DNA of 64,000 nt from Micrasema longulum (taxonomy: Eukaryota; Arthropoda; Insecta; Trichoptera; Brachycentridae). This document shows positions 9,853 through 20,279 of the stretch, one piece after another. Position numbers and translations under genes: made by a program. The notes below the pieces were generated by a model. It was not told where the DNA came from. It saw nothing but the letters and a program-made list of their open reading frames with translations, and searched no databases. How positions within the stretch are numbered: the first letter of the stretch is position 1; every line of letters begins with the position of its first letter. Location of the stretch: the NCBI GenBank assembly GCA_022494885.1, contig JAGVSM010001127.1, positions 1-64,000 on the forward strand. Reading direction: 5' to 3'.

Positions 9853-10217
9853 TACAGGGTGTTCATTTAACCCTGTCACATCCGAAATCACGATGATCAG
9901 TATGAGCAAGAAGACATATTGGCACATAAAAATATTTTTTTAGAACGAATAAAATTAAAAAAAATTAAATATCAAAAAAGCAAATGGTTGCTTACTTCTG
10001 CAGGGGAGAAGCGAGGAGAGGGAGGAGGGAATCTGATACTGCGCCGCGCTCACTTCACTTCTCCCCTGTAGAAGTGAGCAAGCATTTGTTTTTTAAATAT
10101 TTTATTTTTAAATTTTTTCTTTGTTCTAAATATTTTTTAAAATATGCTATTATGTCTTCTTGCCCATACTGATTATCGTGGTTTCGGATGTGATAGGGTT
10201 TAAAGAACACCCTGTAT
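9853..10217. mobile_element. Foldback MITE with ACAGGGTGTT ends
   Basis: Left arm ACAGGGTGTTCATTTAACCC and right arm GGGTTTAAAGAACACCCTGT are complements, and the homology runs inwards through CACATCCGAAA/TTTCGGATGTG, CAAGAAGACAT/ATGTCTTCTTG and TACTTCTGCAGGGGAGAAG/CTTCTCCCCTGTAGAAGTG. The arms are about 155 bp each around a GC-rich loop of about 45 bases. It has no real gene; the two small frames are shadows of the arms. It sits inside an ACAT microsatellite, which hides any target duplication. Confidence 0.8.
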
Positions 10218-10261
10218 ACATACACACCTTTACATACATACATACACATACATACATATAT

Positions 10262-10375
10262 ATATACGGTTTGGGTAGGTAGGAAGAAATTGCCTTAAGG
10301 CAATATGCCCGCCCTTATGTGTATATATATTTCAAATTGTATATGTATCTAGTGTCAAATAAATAAAAACATTTT
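10262..10375 (+). mobile_element. LINE 3' UTR fragment (GGTTTGGGTAGGTAGG type)
   Basis: ACGGTTTGGGTAGGTAGGAA recurs at 53307 and, diverged, at 11750 (GGTTGGTTGGAAGAAATTGC). All three are followed by a TATGTAC/GTGTAT region and a run of AAATAAA, typical of LINE 3' ends. No coding part is present. Confidence 0.5.
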
Positions 10376-10560
10376 ATCCTTCCTGTCATTGTATTGTATA
10401 GTGTTTAAATTGTCGTGGATAATATTTATATTAATATAACATACCTTGCAATGTAGTTTATTAAGCTTTCAGTTTTTTTTCTTCCTAACTTATGCGACTG
10501 GGTGTCTTACATAGGGCTTAAATATAAAAATATTTAATCTTTCATTACTACTTTTTTTCA

Positions 10561-10823
10561 TTCATTTTCATTCCCTTTCCGCACCTCATGGTGCATAGGG
10601 CACTGCATTGGTATACCAATCGCACCATTTCTCGATCAATTTTGTTACATGAAGGTAAGGTGATCAGTCATACGCTTCAGGCACTAGTCCAAAGACTATG
10701 AAATATTATTGCGTGAAAACACCCTTTTAAATAAATAAATGAATTTCATATCAACCATGTCGGGAATCACACCCCAGACCTCTTGCATGGTAGACAAACG
10801 CGCTGACCATTACACAACGAGGC
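10561..10823 (-). mobile_element. SINE family 3 (tRNA-Gly-like head), minus
   Basis: On the minus strand the head reads GCCTCGTTGTGTAATGGTCA (box A type), then GCCTACCATGCAAGAGGTCT and a degenerate box B, TGTGATTCCC. The body ends with GGTGCGGAAAGGGAATG. It is the same element as 39112-39375 in inverse orientation. Being part of a dispersed element, the head is not a tRNA gene. Confidence 0.8.
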
Positions 10824-10917
10824 ATATAAATTGTGTGTGGATGTATATAAATTGTATATGCACATAAAGTGTCAAATAAAATATAAATAAATAAATTCCC
10901 AACTCATTTAAGGGATC

Positions 10918-11140
10918 ACTCACAGGCATAATCAGTCGGACGCGCAGTTGTCTTTTTTGCACAGTATCGGAAAGTCATTTGCGAGAGAGTGACAGAAAAA
11001 CGATCTTAGAATACCTATGTATTCATTAAAATTTTCTAGGCACCGCAAATTCTCTTAATTTCTTTTATAAACGTTAATCACTTTTGCAGTGATTTCTGTA
11101 CTAATTCCAATTTGCACAACCCTGTTTTCGATGATGGAAA
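10918..11140 (+). repeat. Dispersed repeat, also at 46975-47150
   Basis: ATAATCAGTCGGACGCGCAG and TTTTTTGCACAGTATCGG match TTATCAGTCCGACGTGCCGT and TTTTTTGCACAGTATCGG at 46988-47026, and both continue with GACAGAAAAAC, ATACCTAT and TTTTCGATG. Non-coding; origin unknown. Confidence 0.55.
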
Positions 11141-11740
11141 GGGTGGTAGGGGGGTTGAATTCGAAAGGGGTGTGAGAAGGAGGTTTGTATATTATTAGCT
11201 GTTCCATTAACTGTGCCAGAGGGGGATGCAAGATCTCAAGGACGCTACAGAGGCCGATAAAAAGTAATGTCCCGTTTGCAGTAAAAATACATCCCAGGAT
11301 AAATAAAATTATGAATTGGAAACAGAACTCTTTTGAATGCGATTAATTGACACATTTTTGGTGTTCGGGAAGATGACAAACATAGTTCTGTGTGTGAAAC
11401 CACCATTTAACGAATATTTCGTATTGACCTTATCTTGCTACTTAATTGCATCGCTTTGGATGTCGACATATTTCACGACAGTGGGCCTTCCCTTGGGAAA
11501 GCAATTTCTAACTTTTAATTTTTCTTTTTACATTTTGCTATATTATTTTAATAACAAAACTATCTACTGAAATTTGTGATCTATTATTGTTTTAAGAATG
11601 AATTGGGTCTTTTTTTTGTAATGTTCTAAATATCTGAATAAATAAATGAAATTAAAGAATCGAATCTGGGACTTGAAGCATAATAAGCGAACGCGCCAAT
11701 TTCTCAACTGCGAAGTGGAGTTATTTATTTTTAATGATAG
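11141..11740. other. No supported gene
   Basis: A G-rich patch at 11140-11180 and ordinary AT-rich sequence follow. The open frame at 11337-11570 has no recognisable motif. Confidence 0.4.
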
Positions 11741-11744
11741 AGAT

Positions 11745-11850
11745 AAAATTGGTTGGTTGGAAGAAATTGCCATTTGTCAATAAGCCCGCCAATGTACAAA
11801 TAATCATTATGTACAAAAAGTTAAATAAATAAATAAATAAATAAAATTAT
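11745..11850 (+). mobile_element. LINE 3' UTR with AAAT tail
   Basis: GGAAGAAATTGCCATTTGTC and AAGCCCGCCAATGTAC precede TAAATAAATAAATAAATAAA. This is close to the 10262 and 53305 ends and to 3' ends common in insect RTE-type LINEs. Confidence 0.5.
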
Positions 11851-11972
11851 AAATAAAATTATCCATAAAACTTCTTGGTTTAGTTTAATTTTTATTCAAT
11901 TTGACCGACGCTATTTCTTCAGTTCAGAAACTTAAATGATGTGTGTTCCTTAAAATATTTTGTCATGGTTAC

Positions 11973-12216
11973 CTCAGAGGCAGACAGATGCAAGTCCAGA
12001 GTTTGATGAAATGACCTTTCGATTTTCGTATCCCGTTTATGATCATGTCCATGGATTTTGAAGAAATGTAAGTCTTATAATGAAAAAACCAATGTTTCAG
12101 GATATTGAAAATAAAAATGAATCCTCTAAATTATTATAAATCACTTAGAGAAAGTAGATACTTTAGGCTATTGTTGAACATTTGAAGTTTGGATTTGGAT
12201 TCGTCTGCCTCTTAGG
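11973..12216. mobile_element. MITE family E, full copy
   Basis: The ends CTCAGAGGCAGACAGATGCA and GGATTCGTCTGCCTCTTAGG are inverted repeats about 240 bases apart. The interior (CTTATAATGAAAAAACCAAT, TAAATCACTTAGAGAAAGTA) matches 5656-5878 and 5981-6082. No coding capacity. Confidence 0.7.
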
Positions 12217-12750
12217 TACAAATATTATACGTAAACTTCCCTATAATAAAATCAAGGTATTGTGCTAAGTTAATCTGCCAAAAAAATTATTTCCCACCAT
12301 TTTACTGTATTGTATTCTTCCATATGTTCTTTTCTTACCTTTTAAATAATAAGAAACAAAAAAAAAAATTAGGACTTAAATCAATTTCGTTAAAAAACTT
12401 TCCTAAAAATGAACTGTTTTGCAAACCAGTTCTAATTATATTTGTTGTCTGTTCCTTAATAAAATACTTATACATTTTTTTAATATCCAAAACTTGCTAC
12501 AAATATTATAAAAGTTCAATATGAACTAAACAATTTACCAGTCCTGAAAATTCCTTTTTAGTCGAAAGCGCTCGTTAGTCAAATGAAATAAAATTTTATT
12601 TTATCTAAAATAAAATAAACAATTTTTATACTAATAAATTTATTTGTTATGAATTATTAATAATTAAATAATAAATATATTTAATAAATCATTAACTATG
12701 AAGTTTTATCAAGAAATATACAAAAAACATAAATTTAACTATCTATTTTT
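12217..12750. other. No supported gene
   Basis: AT-rich sequence. The open frame at 12324-12524 is composition noise. AACTATGAAGTTTTATCAAG at 12692 repeats 5273. A LIR outer-arm fragment (GAGTTTGTCCAAATGTTTGG) follows at 12760-12815. Confidence 0.4.
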
Positions 12751-12954
12751 ATTGACAGTACTTAATTTGAGTTTGTCCAAATGTTTGGGGCTGGATTCAA
12801 CCCCCTAGATCAAATTTTATATATTATTATAAAGCCCATTTATGTATCTACTCAAGAAACTTAATTTTATTTAAATGCGTTAAAATTTAGGATAATTACA
12901 ACTTCTTAATATATTGAGTTTTCCTCCTGACATTTCTTGGTGGAACTTCATTTT

Positions 12955-13146
12955 AATTATAATAATAAAAATACTTTAGAGTTTTATTCCACGTTTATAT
13001 ATATTTTTAAAAAATTTTTTTTTACCAGTGACCGAGTTTCGTCGTGATCGACATCACCAGTTTGACCCGGTCACTAGCATAAAATGTATAAAAAAATTAT
13101 AAATAAAAGTGGAAGAAAACTATAAAGTATTTTTATTATTATAATT
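12955..13146. mobile_element. Foldback element with ribozyme-like centre
   Basis: The 38-base ends AATTATAATAATAAAAATAC.. at 12955-12992 and ..GTATTTTTATTATTATAATT at 13109-13146 are inverted repeats with only two or three mismatches. They enclose T-rich and A-rich flanks and, at 13027-13075, an inner palindrome AGTGACCGAG/CCCGGTCACT that includes a hammerhead-like stretch on the minus strand. The layout matches the element at 47801-47979. Confidence 0.7.
13027..13075 (-). ncRNA. Degenerate hammerhead-like motif
   Basis: On the minus strand: AGTGACCGGGTC, then CTGGTGA (consensus CTGANGA, one change), T, stem II GTCG/CGAC around ATCA, GAAAC, then TCGGTCACT. The outer AGTGACCG/CGGTCACT pairs strongly, but a separate stem I is missing. 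Probably a decayed or rearranged member of the same family. Confidence 0.4.
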
Positions 13147-13559
13147 ACAACTTCATTAAACTTATGATATATTTGGCTGTCAATTGGGTCGTTTTGGCAG
13201 TATTAAATAAGGGCTCGTTAGGGTAATTAACTAACACCCTCGTGAATGCCTCCCCGCTACTGTGCCGAAGAGACAACTTCACATGGACTGATTATGGCTA
13301 ACTAAAATCAACGTTTCGTTGATCCGTCTTCTTCACCTTAAAACTGAACCCATTTTGTAGTATTCTTTTAGAAAGAGTACGTCCGAAGACAGCAGATAAA
13401 ACTGGATAATTTTAAGGGTTTTTGAAAGGCAACAATTTTAACATAAAAAACATAACGATACGCCAATAGTAAATATCTAGTTCCATCCATTATATCATTG
13501 CTCTAGTTCCATAATCCAAGAAGAAAATACGGGAATACTTGAGTATGAAGACAAGCGAA

Positions 13560-13830
13560 GCCGCGCTTTTTCTCACGCTTTACTATGGTACAATTTAATT
13601 TGTCAGCATGCGTCGCACTCCGAGTATAAACACAAATTGCTACATAATGACAACACCAGGTTTACTAGTATGGAAGGGCTAGCTGTTACTTGACATAGAA
13701 ACAAATATGGTAAAAGGACACTGCAATACAGTTTACCTAAAATTTGTTACTTGTTACCAATCAATATTAAGAAAAGTGAGTAAAATACAGAAGTGAGACG
13801 TATGCTCAAATTATGGCAAATGGAAATTAG
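13560..13830 (+). pseudogene. LINE RT C-terminal tail
   Basis: From 13619 one frame reads SEYKHKLLHNDNTRFTSMEG, an internal stop, then HRNKYGKRTLQYSLPKICYL, a second stop and RRMLKLWQM. This is the typical end of a LINE ORF2: an HxxTR(x)-type block followed by a YGxRTLxYxxPxxxxxLP block. A diverged paralogue lies at 36920-37130, with the same 3' UTR features (ATCGAAGCAATATATAAAAA at 14748). Confidence 0.7.
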
Positions 13831-15279
13831 TTTTTTGTATTTATGATAGTTTTAATTCGTAATAATATATAAAAATATAAAGTATTTATTTATCACTATA
13901 CACGACACGTAGTGCCTTTTACTTTACAAAAAATACATATTGTGTAAAAATAAACACTTCAAATAATAAAAAGTTGATAAACAATAAAAAAAAGCATCAA
14001 AAGTTTATATGTACATATTGAAACACAATGGTTTCATTTAATGAACATGCTAACATATTGTGTAAAAAATAAATCTCTAAAAAGCATATAAAAATTAAAA
14101 AGTACGAAAAATGTTTTGTTTTTTTTTTTTTTAAGATTTTTAAAAAAAAGACAGGTAGGTATTTCTTTAATTCATAGGTACATTGAACAAAAAAAATACA
14201 AAATGTAATCATACTAAGTTTAAGAGAAAAAAATATTTTTTTTAGTTGAAAATAAGAATCCAAAAACACATAATAGGTGTATATATTTACAACAATATAC
14301 AAAAACTAGAAAAAAAGTCAAGAGAAACCAAATAAAATTTTAAAAATATAATATAGGTACATAACTATAGCTTGACAAATGTAAGTTACAGTTCACCATC
14401 TTTGAAATAATTAAAAACAGTTGATTTATATAATAGTATGGTATGTTTGTAATATAAATAATGTAGATGTACTTATACAAATTAATTATAAACTTAAATA
14501 CGCAGTGTTTAAAACTGTCTGAACATTTTGTTAATTATCTATGTCTTCTTTGTTTATTCTCAAATGTAGAAATATTTTTTTTTAAAAGTATATTGTCAAG
14601 TGTCCTCGGCACGGGTAACCCTGGGGCTCACTGGTGAGGTCACGTTTTTTTAATTATTAATTTTTATAATGGAAAAAAATATGAATAAATAAAAATGCAA
14701 TGTTTTTCAAATAAAATTATTATTGATCTAGGTTAAGTATGAAACTAATCGAAGCAATATATAAAAACCTGCTGAAAGATTGTAAGCTTACAATTCAGCA
14801 ACACATTCATTTTAAGATTATTTTGTAAACATATTTTTGAAAAATAAAATCAAAAGTTTATAAATATGACCAAGACATACACTCCAGATTTGATGTAACA
14901 AAGTAGTGCCTTATGTACCACCGGGTGCGTATTAGAGTGTGACAATAATGATGAATTTACAGTGAAAATATGCTAATTTATAAGTGAGTTGTACTTTTTT
15001 ACAGGTAGATAGTAGATAGTACTCGTACTACGGGGTTGTTCGCTACACGTGGCTTTTGTGAAGGAGGGTGGGCAGGTTTGTATTGTACACAAATAAATAT
15101 TTAATCTAAATCAAATTAACTATCTCAGTTCCTGAATAATATTATCAAGTATCTTTAAATTATTATTTTATATGAGGATTTTTTTTTTGTTTACCAGTGA
15201 AGAGATAATTCAAGAGATGTAGAAAGACAACATAGCATGTCTAAATTTGATTATAAACTTTTTTATCATCAATATTTTG
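13831..15279. other. LINE 3' UTR and AT-rich sequence
   Basis: 14740-14840 shares ATCGAAGCAATATATAA, CCTGCTGA and TTTTGTAAACATATTTTTGA with 37240-37340 and 37720-37815, so it is the 3' UTR of the LINE at 13560. Elsewhere there are A/T runs and no supported gene. Confidence 0.45.
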
Positions 15280-15795
15280 AGTTTGTCCAAATTTTTGTAG
15301 ACAATGTCTGGATTCTATTCCCGGGGAAACTGATAATATCAATATATTACAATAGAGATGAAGAGCATTTTAGGATTAATTAAAATATTTTTTATGCTTC
15401 TATTTTTTTTTACAGATTCGATCGAAAATTTTAATATCTACAAACACGCACAGCGCAAAGATCTACATTTCGCTGAAAACCGCACGTAAATCGTTTCAGC
15501 CGTTTAGGAGGAGTTCAGTGACATCACACATACAGAAGAATGATATATATAAAGATAATGTATTTACATGTTAAGTCTATTATAATCATGAAATATTTTT
15601 CAAATGAGATTTTTCTCAATTCTGGGTGTTTTGAAATGTAAAACATCACTGTAATTGGGCCTCCTGACCCGTTGTGGTGCAAAAAAATATAAGAATGACT
15701 GATATAAAAAAAAATTATCATAAGCCCTGTAGATGCCTAGACTTCTATATTACCTTCTCCAAAATGTTCTTCATCTCTGTTGCAATATGTGAAAT
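15280..15795. mobile_element. LIR copy split by other elements
   Basis: 15280-15372 is a LIR left arm (GAGTTTGTCCAAATTTTTGT, TACAATAGAGATGAAGAGC) and 15722-15795 is a right arm (AAGCCCTGTAGATGCCTAGA, TTCATCTCTGTTGCAATATG). Between them lie a Helitron-like segment and a SINE 3' part. The inner arms are missing. Confidence 0.6.
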
Positions 15796-15963
15796 ACCTA
15801 GGTACCCACTTAAATTCAATATTTGAATATGAATAAATTTGAGTTTTGAAATTCAATCATAAACAAGTACATAGGTACCTAGTTATCAATGAAAAGTCTT
15901 TTTCCAAGCTAATATCAGGCAAGCCAACGTTCGGGCAAGAAAATGTCTGTCGGGTCCGCTAGT
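15410..15963 (+). mobile_element. Helitron-like pieces with a CTAGT end
   Basis: 15412-15556 contains AAATCGTTTCAGCCGTTTAG and a TACAGAAGAATGATATATATA block seen in many insect non-autonomous Helitrons. 15905-15963 ends in AAATGTCTGTCGGGTCCGCT followed by AGT, so the terminal bases are CTAGT as in Helitrons. SINE and LIR pieces lie between the two segments, so they may not belong to one insertion. Confidence 0.45.
15603..15692 (+). mobile_element. SINE family 1, 3' part only
   Basis: TTTTTCTCAATTCTGGGTGT, ACTGTAATTGGGCCTCCTGA and GTTGTGGTGCAAAAAAAT match the body of the full SINE at 37512-37690. The tRNA-like head is missing. Confidence 0.7.
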
Positions 15964-16072
15964 ATATTATATATTGAGTTGAATGGTTGTTTTTTTGCAT
16001 TTTTTTTTTTTGTAAATTTACATTTTAAACCATTTTTGTTTCATCTACCTATATGCATTTAATATATACTTA

Positions 16073-16201
16073 TACCCGTATGCAGAGACGAAACTTAAGG
16101 TGAGGAAAGTACATTCTAATCTCAAATGCAGAGAATAACCCAAAGGTGAAGACAATAGAATGTACTTTCCTCACTTTAAGGTTTGTCTCTGCATACGGGT
16201 A
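16073..16201. mobile_element. 129-bp palindromic element
   Basis: The arms TACCCGTATGCAGAGACGAA.. and ..TTTGTCTCTGCATACGGGTA pair over about 45 bases with three or four mismatches, through GTGAGGAAAGTACATTCT and its complement. The loop is about 38 bases. Its perfect-hairpin form suggests a tiny foldback MITE. Confidence 0.75.
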
Positions 16202-16454
16202 TTAATGTGTGAAAAAAAAATATTTTTTATGTTCTCAACCTTGTCACCCGAAGTCAAAATCTAATATTTATCAAATCTTCTAAGAGCAACTTTTGTCTTT
16301 ATGCCTCGATGTCCAAAATGCGTAGATTAATCAATTCGTCACACAACTTGGAATTATTTGGGATAGATCTTCCGCCTTCTCGTAGATCTCTTCGCTATCA
16401 ACACAGAGTGGGATGAAGATGGATTCACAGGTGTTAGCTCGAAGTCTTATATGT
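16202..16454. other. No supported gene
   Basis: Mixed sequence with stops in all frames. It may be a decayed coding part of the LINE whose 3' UTR follows. Confidence 0.3.
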
Positions 16455-16600
16455 TGATCGTGTTCATGAAAATATATTATAACATTATTTTACTGCCCTT
16501 GTTTGTCTTTGCTACAGAGTTTATTATTTGTTTTTTGTTCAGTTTCTTGTACTTTCTTTGTCCAACTGTTTTAATTGACTTAAGCCGTATATATAATCAA
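16455..16600 (+). mobile_element. LINE 3' UTR, inverse of 9640-9775
   Basis: TTTTACTGCCCTTGTTTGTC, CAGTTTCTTGTACTTTCTTT and GACTTAAGCCGTATATATAA followed by TCAATAAATAA. A LIR outer-arm fragment (CCATCTCCATTGCAATA, CCTTGCCTACAAACATTTAG) follows to 16700. Confidence 0.55.
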
Positions 16601-16700
16601 TAAATAATGTCCATCTCCATTGCAATAAATTTCAATTTTAATAACAGCTTAGGGCATGTGGTTTAGTCCTTGCCTACAAACATTTAGATACTTAAAATAT

Positions 16701-17775
16701 TCTTATAAATAATTATAACGTATAAACAAATTCAAGGCGATGTAATCATTTAAATAATTTCTTTAAAATTGCAGTATTTAACTCAATTCTGGTTTGCAAA
16801 ATTAAGTAATAATGGAATTGCAGTAATTAGAAATGTTAAATGATTTAAATTGGACGCAGGATGTACTTTAAAACGAATTTATAATTAATTGAGATTTTAA
16901 TTAGCCTTGTACTAAAAATATCGCAAAGGTGAATTATTTACTGAAAAATACCATGAATACATACATACATTAATCAGAAAATTATTTAAGATATAATATT
17001 ATGATCATGTTTAAATTTTGTAGATAAATGTTTGGCTCACGGTACTTAGGTTTGATTCCCAACAGGGTGGATGTAATATTTGTATTTTAGGTAAATAAAA
17101 TGACGTAATTTATTATATCACCCTTTACCACTTTGCTCCCTAAAGGTACAAATAATTCCTGGTGCATAATAACTCATATATGATAATGTATTTGATCCAA
17201 CTAATCACTGTCGGTACATATTTAGATGTTTTTGAGGAGTTTTGACTATTTTGAAGGAATTACTGTAGATCAGTTTTGGACTACTGTAGATCAGTTTTGC
17301 GTAAAGCTGTCGCCCGTTGGTTGTGAAAAATTAATACTCCTTTACAAACTTCAATAATCTAATTATAAAAGCAGGTTAGTTCTTTTTATAAATATTTTTT
17401 TGGTTGATTTTAATGTTGGTTTTTCATTTATTTTGGTAACTACGAGTATATCATACTGAATATATGTATGTTTTGAGACACTTTCAATTACAGGTTACTG
17501 ACGAAGATACATAATTTTTTATACAAACATACGCATTTTGGAATAAATTCAATTTTGTTTAATAGTCTTATTTTTTAAGTTTTAATGTACAGCAAAAAAC
17601 TTTATACCGCTTATTTTACATTTTTTTTAGATTTTCTAAATTAAATGATATTAAATCATATGATTGCTGCAATAATCTCGTCTTTGTCAGCTCAACAAAA
17701 ATACGCTGTGTTTTGTTTTGTTTTTTTCTGTGATTATTTTCTAAAAAAAAATACATTTTACTTTAGTTGAAAATC
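16701..17775. other. AT-rich stretch with MITE C right-half fragment
   Basis: No gene. 17490-17565 (GGTTACTGACGAAGATACAT, then AAATTCAATTTTG) resembles the right half of MITE family C. GGTTTGATTCCCAACAGGG at 17047 looks like a tRNA-type box B, perhaps from an old SINE. Confidence 0.35.
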
Positions 17776-18060
17776 TATTATTATTTATTTATTAATTCAT
17801 GTTTTTTTTTACATTTTAGTGCATTTATCATTAGTATATTTATCAAAACAAATAGGCATGGCCTGTGCGTGGGATAATGAAGCTAGAATATATTATGTAT
17901 GGTGTAAAAGTGAAAGAGACATAAAATAAAAACGAAATGTTACATTCAGATTTTTTTTAAATGCTTAAATAGACTTGAGTAGAAAATAGATAATAAGCAA
18001 TGGAAAATAAAAAAATGTTGTAGAGACAAAAAAATAATTAAATTATGAAAAATACGAAAG
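17776..18060 (-). mobile_element. LINE 3' end, shared with 30560-30800
   Basis: CAAATAGGCATGGCCTGTGC here and CAAAGGCATGGCCTGTTCGT at 30680, each after a T-rich run and followed by AAATAAAA-rich bases, mark two copies of a minus-strand LINE 3' UTR. Confidence 0.45.
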
Positions 18061-18561
18061 CAAATAAAAAGTTTATCTGAAAGAAATTGATTGCAACAGA
18101 GATGGGACATCACTTATAGCATTAAGTATTTTGAAAATGCATATAAGGTCCATATATAGATAAAAAATATCTGTGTAGTCTTCCATTAAATGTTTTTATT
18201 CCTCTTTTTGTTTTCTTGTTTTTTCTATGTTTTCATGCGTCCGTTTTTGCCGTGCACTCTGATAACGCTTTTAAATCCAACAATCCACGCGTGATAAAAA
18301 TCTTCAATCCTCAATGACAGAAAATCGTAATAATACAATAATTAATCTGTCCCAAGACAGGCTAACTACTAAGGTCAGTATCCACCTCTCCTATATTACG
18401 CTATCCGAGTAGTTACTAGTTTCGTAACGCAGACCCAATGTCATTCGCTCAGTGTTAACTCTATTCGGCACACATAAATTGTACTAGCTAACGTTCGTAT
18501 TATGGGGTCCTCAGATTCGGCACATTACATAGAAACAACTCATTTTCAAATCAACAATGTT

Positions 18562-18758
18562 TTGAGTTTGTCCAAATTTTTTTAGACGAGGACTGGATTC
18601 AACTCCCTGGGGAGCTGTTAACATTAACATATTACAACAGAGATGAAGAACATTTTAGAAAAGGTAATATAGAAGTCTAGGCATCTACAGGGCTTATGAC
18701 CTGTCGGTATATTTCCTTTTCTGAAACGTTCTCCATCTCTGTTTCAATATGTTGATGA
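18562..18758. mobile_element. LIR copy 3, asymmetric
   Basis: A long left arm (18562-18704: GAGTTTGTCCAAATTTTTTT, CAACTCCCTGGGGAGCTGTT, CAACAGAGATGAAGAAC) is followed by a short right arm (TATTTCCTTTTCTGAAACGT, CATCTCTGTTTCAATATG). It shows the outer arm joined to the inner arm, defining the family's left end. Confidence 0.75.
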
Positions 18759-18869
18759 AATACAAAACAAAAATGAATAAAAATAATCAACTTGTAAGGA
18801 AGAAAAAAAAAATTCAACGAATTTTTGCGTAATCGTGATAAATTAAATGAATTCTGTTATAATGTCTTT

Positions 18870-19140
18870 ATGGCGATCTCAGAATCTGCAACCATGCATC
18901 GCTCGAACAGCGGTGAATGGATCCACCCTGCAATGGCTTGGAGAAGCGTGTTGTTGGAGCTTTTCAGGCGTCACTATAGGCTCCAAGCTCTTCGGTGAAA
19001 TAGGGTAGCGAAGATGTTTACCCGTCCAGCTGTGAACATTTTAGAGGCACTGCAGTACCTAGGCAGTCCAAATTATTATGACCCTTAATTTATTCCATGC
19101 TGCTTACGTATCTTTCCACAGTTCCGCTGTATGCATGGAC
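18870..19140 (-). pseudogene. LINE RT C-terminal fragment
   Basis: On the minus strand one frame reads SASKMFTAGRVNIFATLFHR, RAWSL, a stop, then RLKSSNNTLLQAIAGW and HSPLFERCM. The SAS.MF......F...R..A.SL....SSN.LL.AI pattern is typical of the tail of insect LINE ORF2 proteins. The rest is missing. Confidence 0.65.
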
Positions 19141-19439
19141 GTCAAATACGATGTAAAGCGGATTTTCTTCACTTCGTCACTGTTTTATTTTTTTATTTAT
19201 ATATACGCCCAATGGGCATTTTTAAGGACATATTTATGCAAAGAAAATTATTATAAAAGAAAGAAGAAAGACACAATGGTATATAGTAGACTCGGTGGGA
19301 GTGGAAGCGGGAGAGAGGTGTTTATAATTGAATTTGATTCAGTGATCGTTTGAAAGAAGACAACTTGTTATCAAAGAAATCAAGACTGGTATGTTTGTTG
19401 GCAGACATAAGCTGGGCATAGGGGAATAAAAACGATAGT

Positions 19440-19905
19440 TTATTTATTTATTTCCATACATAAGTTTATTGTACATTATTTGAGACAATTAGTCCCAACT
19501 CTACTCAATCAAAGAGTTTCCTACTCAAATCTCTCCCACTAAGGAAAATCTAGTCCTTAACTCATTTCTTGCAAATATTTTTTGTTCTTGAGAGCTTAAT
19601 ACGTTCTTCCAAAATATTGAACACTCTCGGTGCGATAAATGAGAGATGTCTCTGAGCAAAAGTCGTACGGGTTTTGGGTATGACATAATTCATGCTCCGG
19701 GAAAACCCCATATGGACATTTTGCTGATACCTCTCCTTATTGTTTGACCAGAAGTGTGTAAGTGCTTCTTTAAGTTTTTTAAGTTAGTTCTATGGTTATC
19801 GGTATGAAAGAGTAAGTTTTGTCTGGGGTTTCTAGTTGGGATATTTAATTTTATTGAGCTATTTCACTGAGTTTAGGTGCATCAAATAAGAGCTTAAACT
19901 TTTCC
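19440..19905 (-). pseudogene. LINE RT C-terminal fragment
   Basis: On the minus strand: HFWSNNKERYQQNVHMGFSR, then PKTRTTFAQRHLSFIAPRVF and NILEERIKLSRTKNICKK. The T.FAQ..L....PR.FN.L block is the standard last motif of LINE ORF2. The 3' UTR (GACAATTAGTCCCAACTCTA on the plus strand) recurs at 26765-26800 and 27400-27440. Confidence 0.75.
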
Positions 19906-20089
19906 ACTTGAATGTTTATTTTACTATAATTCCTTCCAGTTTAAAGTCGTCTGTATAAACGCACTCATTCACGCAGTTGCGTAAATTAATAACAACTCTA
20001 AAGTAAGTACTCGATTAGTCGCCAATTTCCGCACATCACTATTAATATCATCTCGTTTCCCAACATCCCAACTGAATCAAACGCAGAAT

Positions 20090-20273
20090 TAAATATTCCC
20101 GCCCACGCGCCCCTATCGGCGGAACCAATAAATAAACAGTCGGCCATTTTTGAACATGGCGGCCTTGCGAACTGTCAGATGGCCTTCGTCGGTACCGAAA
20201 AACGCTCGTTCGTCGTGACGCGGCGCTCCGCTCTTTGTGCGAGATCGTAAAATACAGTCAAAGGGAATGCCAA
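20090..20273 (+). other. Candidate first exon or promoter region
   Basis: This is a GC-rich island with CpG dinucleotides (GTCGTGACGCGGCGCTCCGC) in an AT-rich setting. It ends with GGGAATGCCAAGTAAGTTTG: an ATG at 20267 followed at once by a splice donor-like AA/GTAAGTT at 20274. AACAAATAAACAGTCGG-like bases near 20127 are loosely TATA-like. If real, only a few codons would be in this exon. No downstream exon was identified in the window, and no protein can be named. Confidence 0.3.
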
Positions 20274-20279
20274 GTAAGT

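Noticed and set aside
13305..13345. Further hammerhead candidate around AACGAAACGTTGAT (minus)
   Set aside because: GTGAAGA replaces CTGANGA and neither stem I nor stem II pairs; a simple CAACG/CGTTG hairpin explains it.
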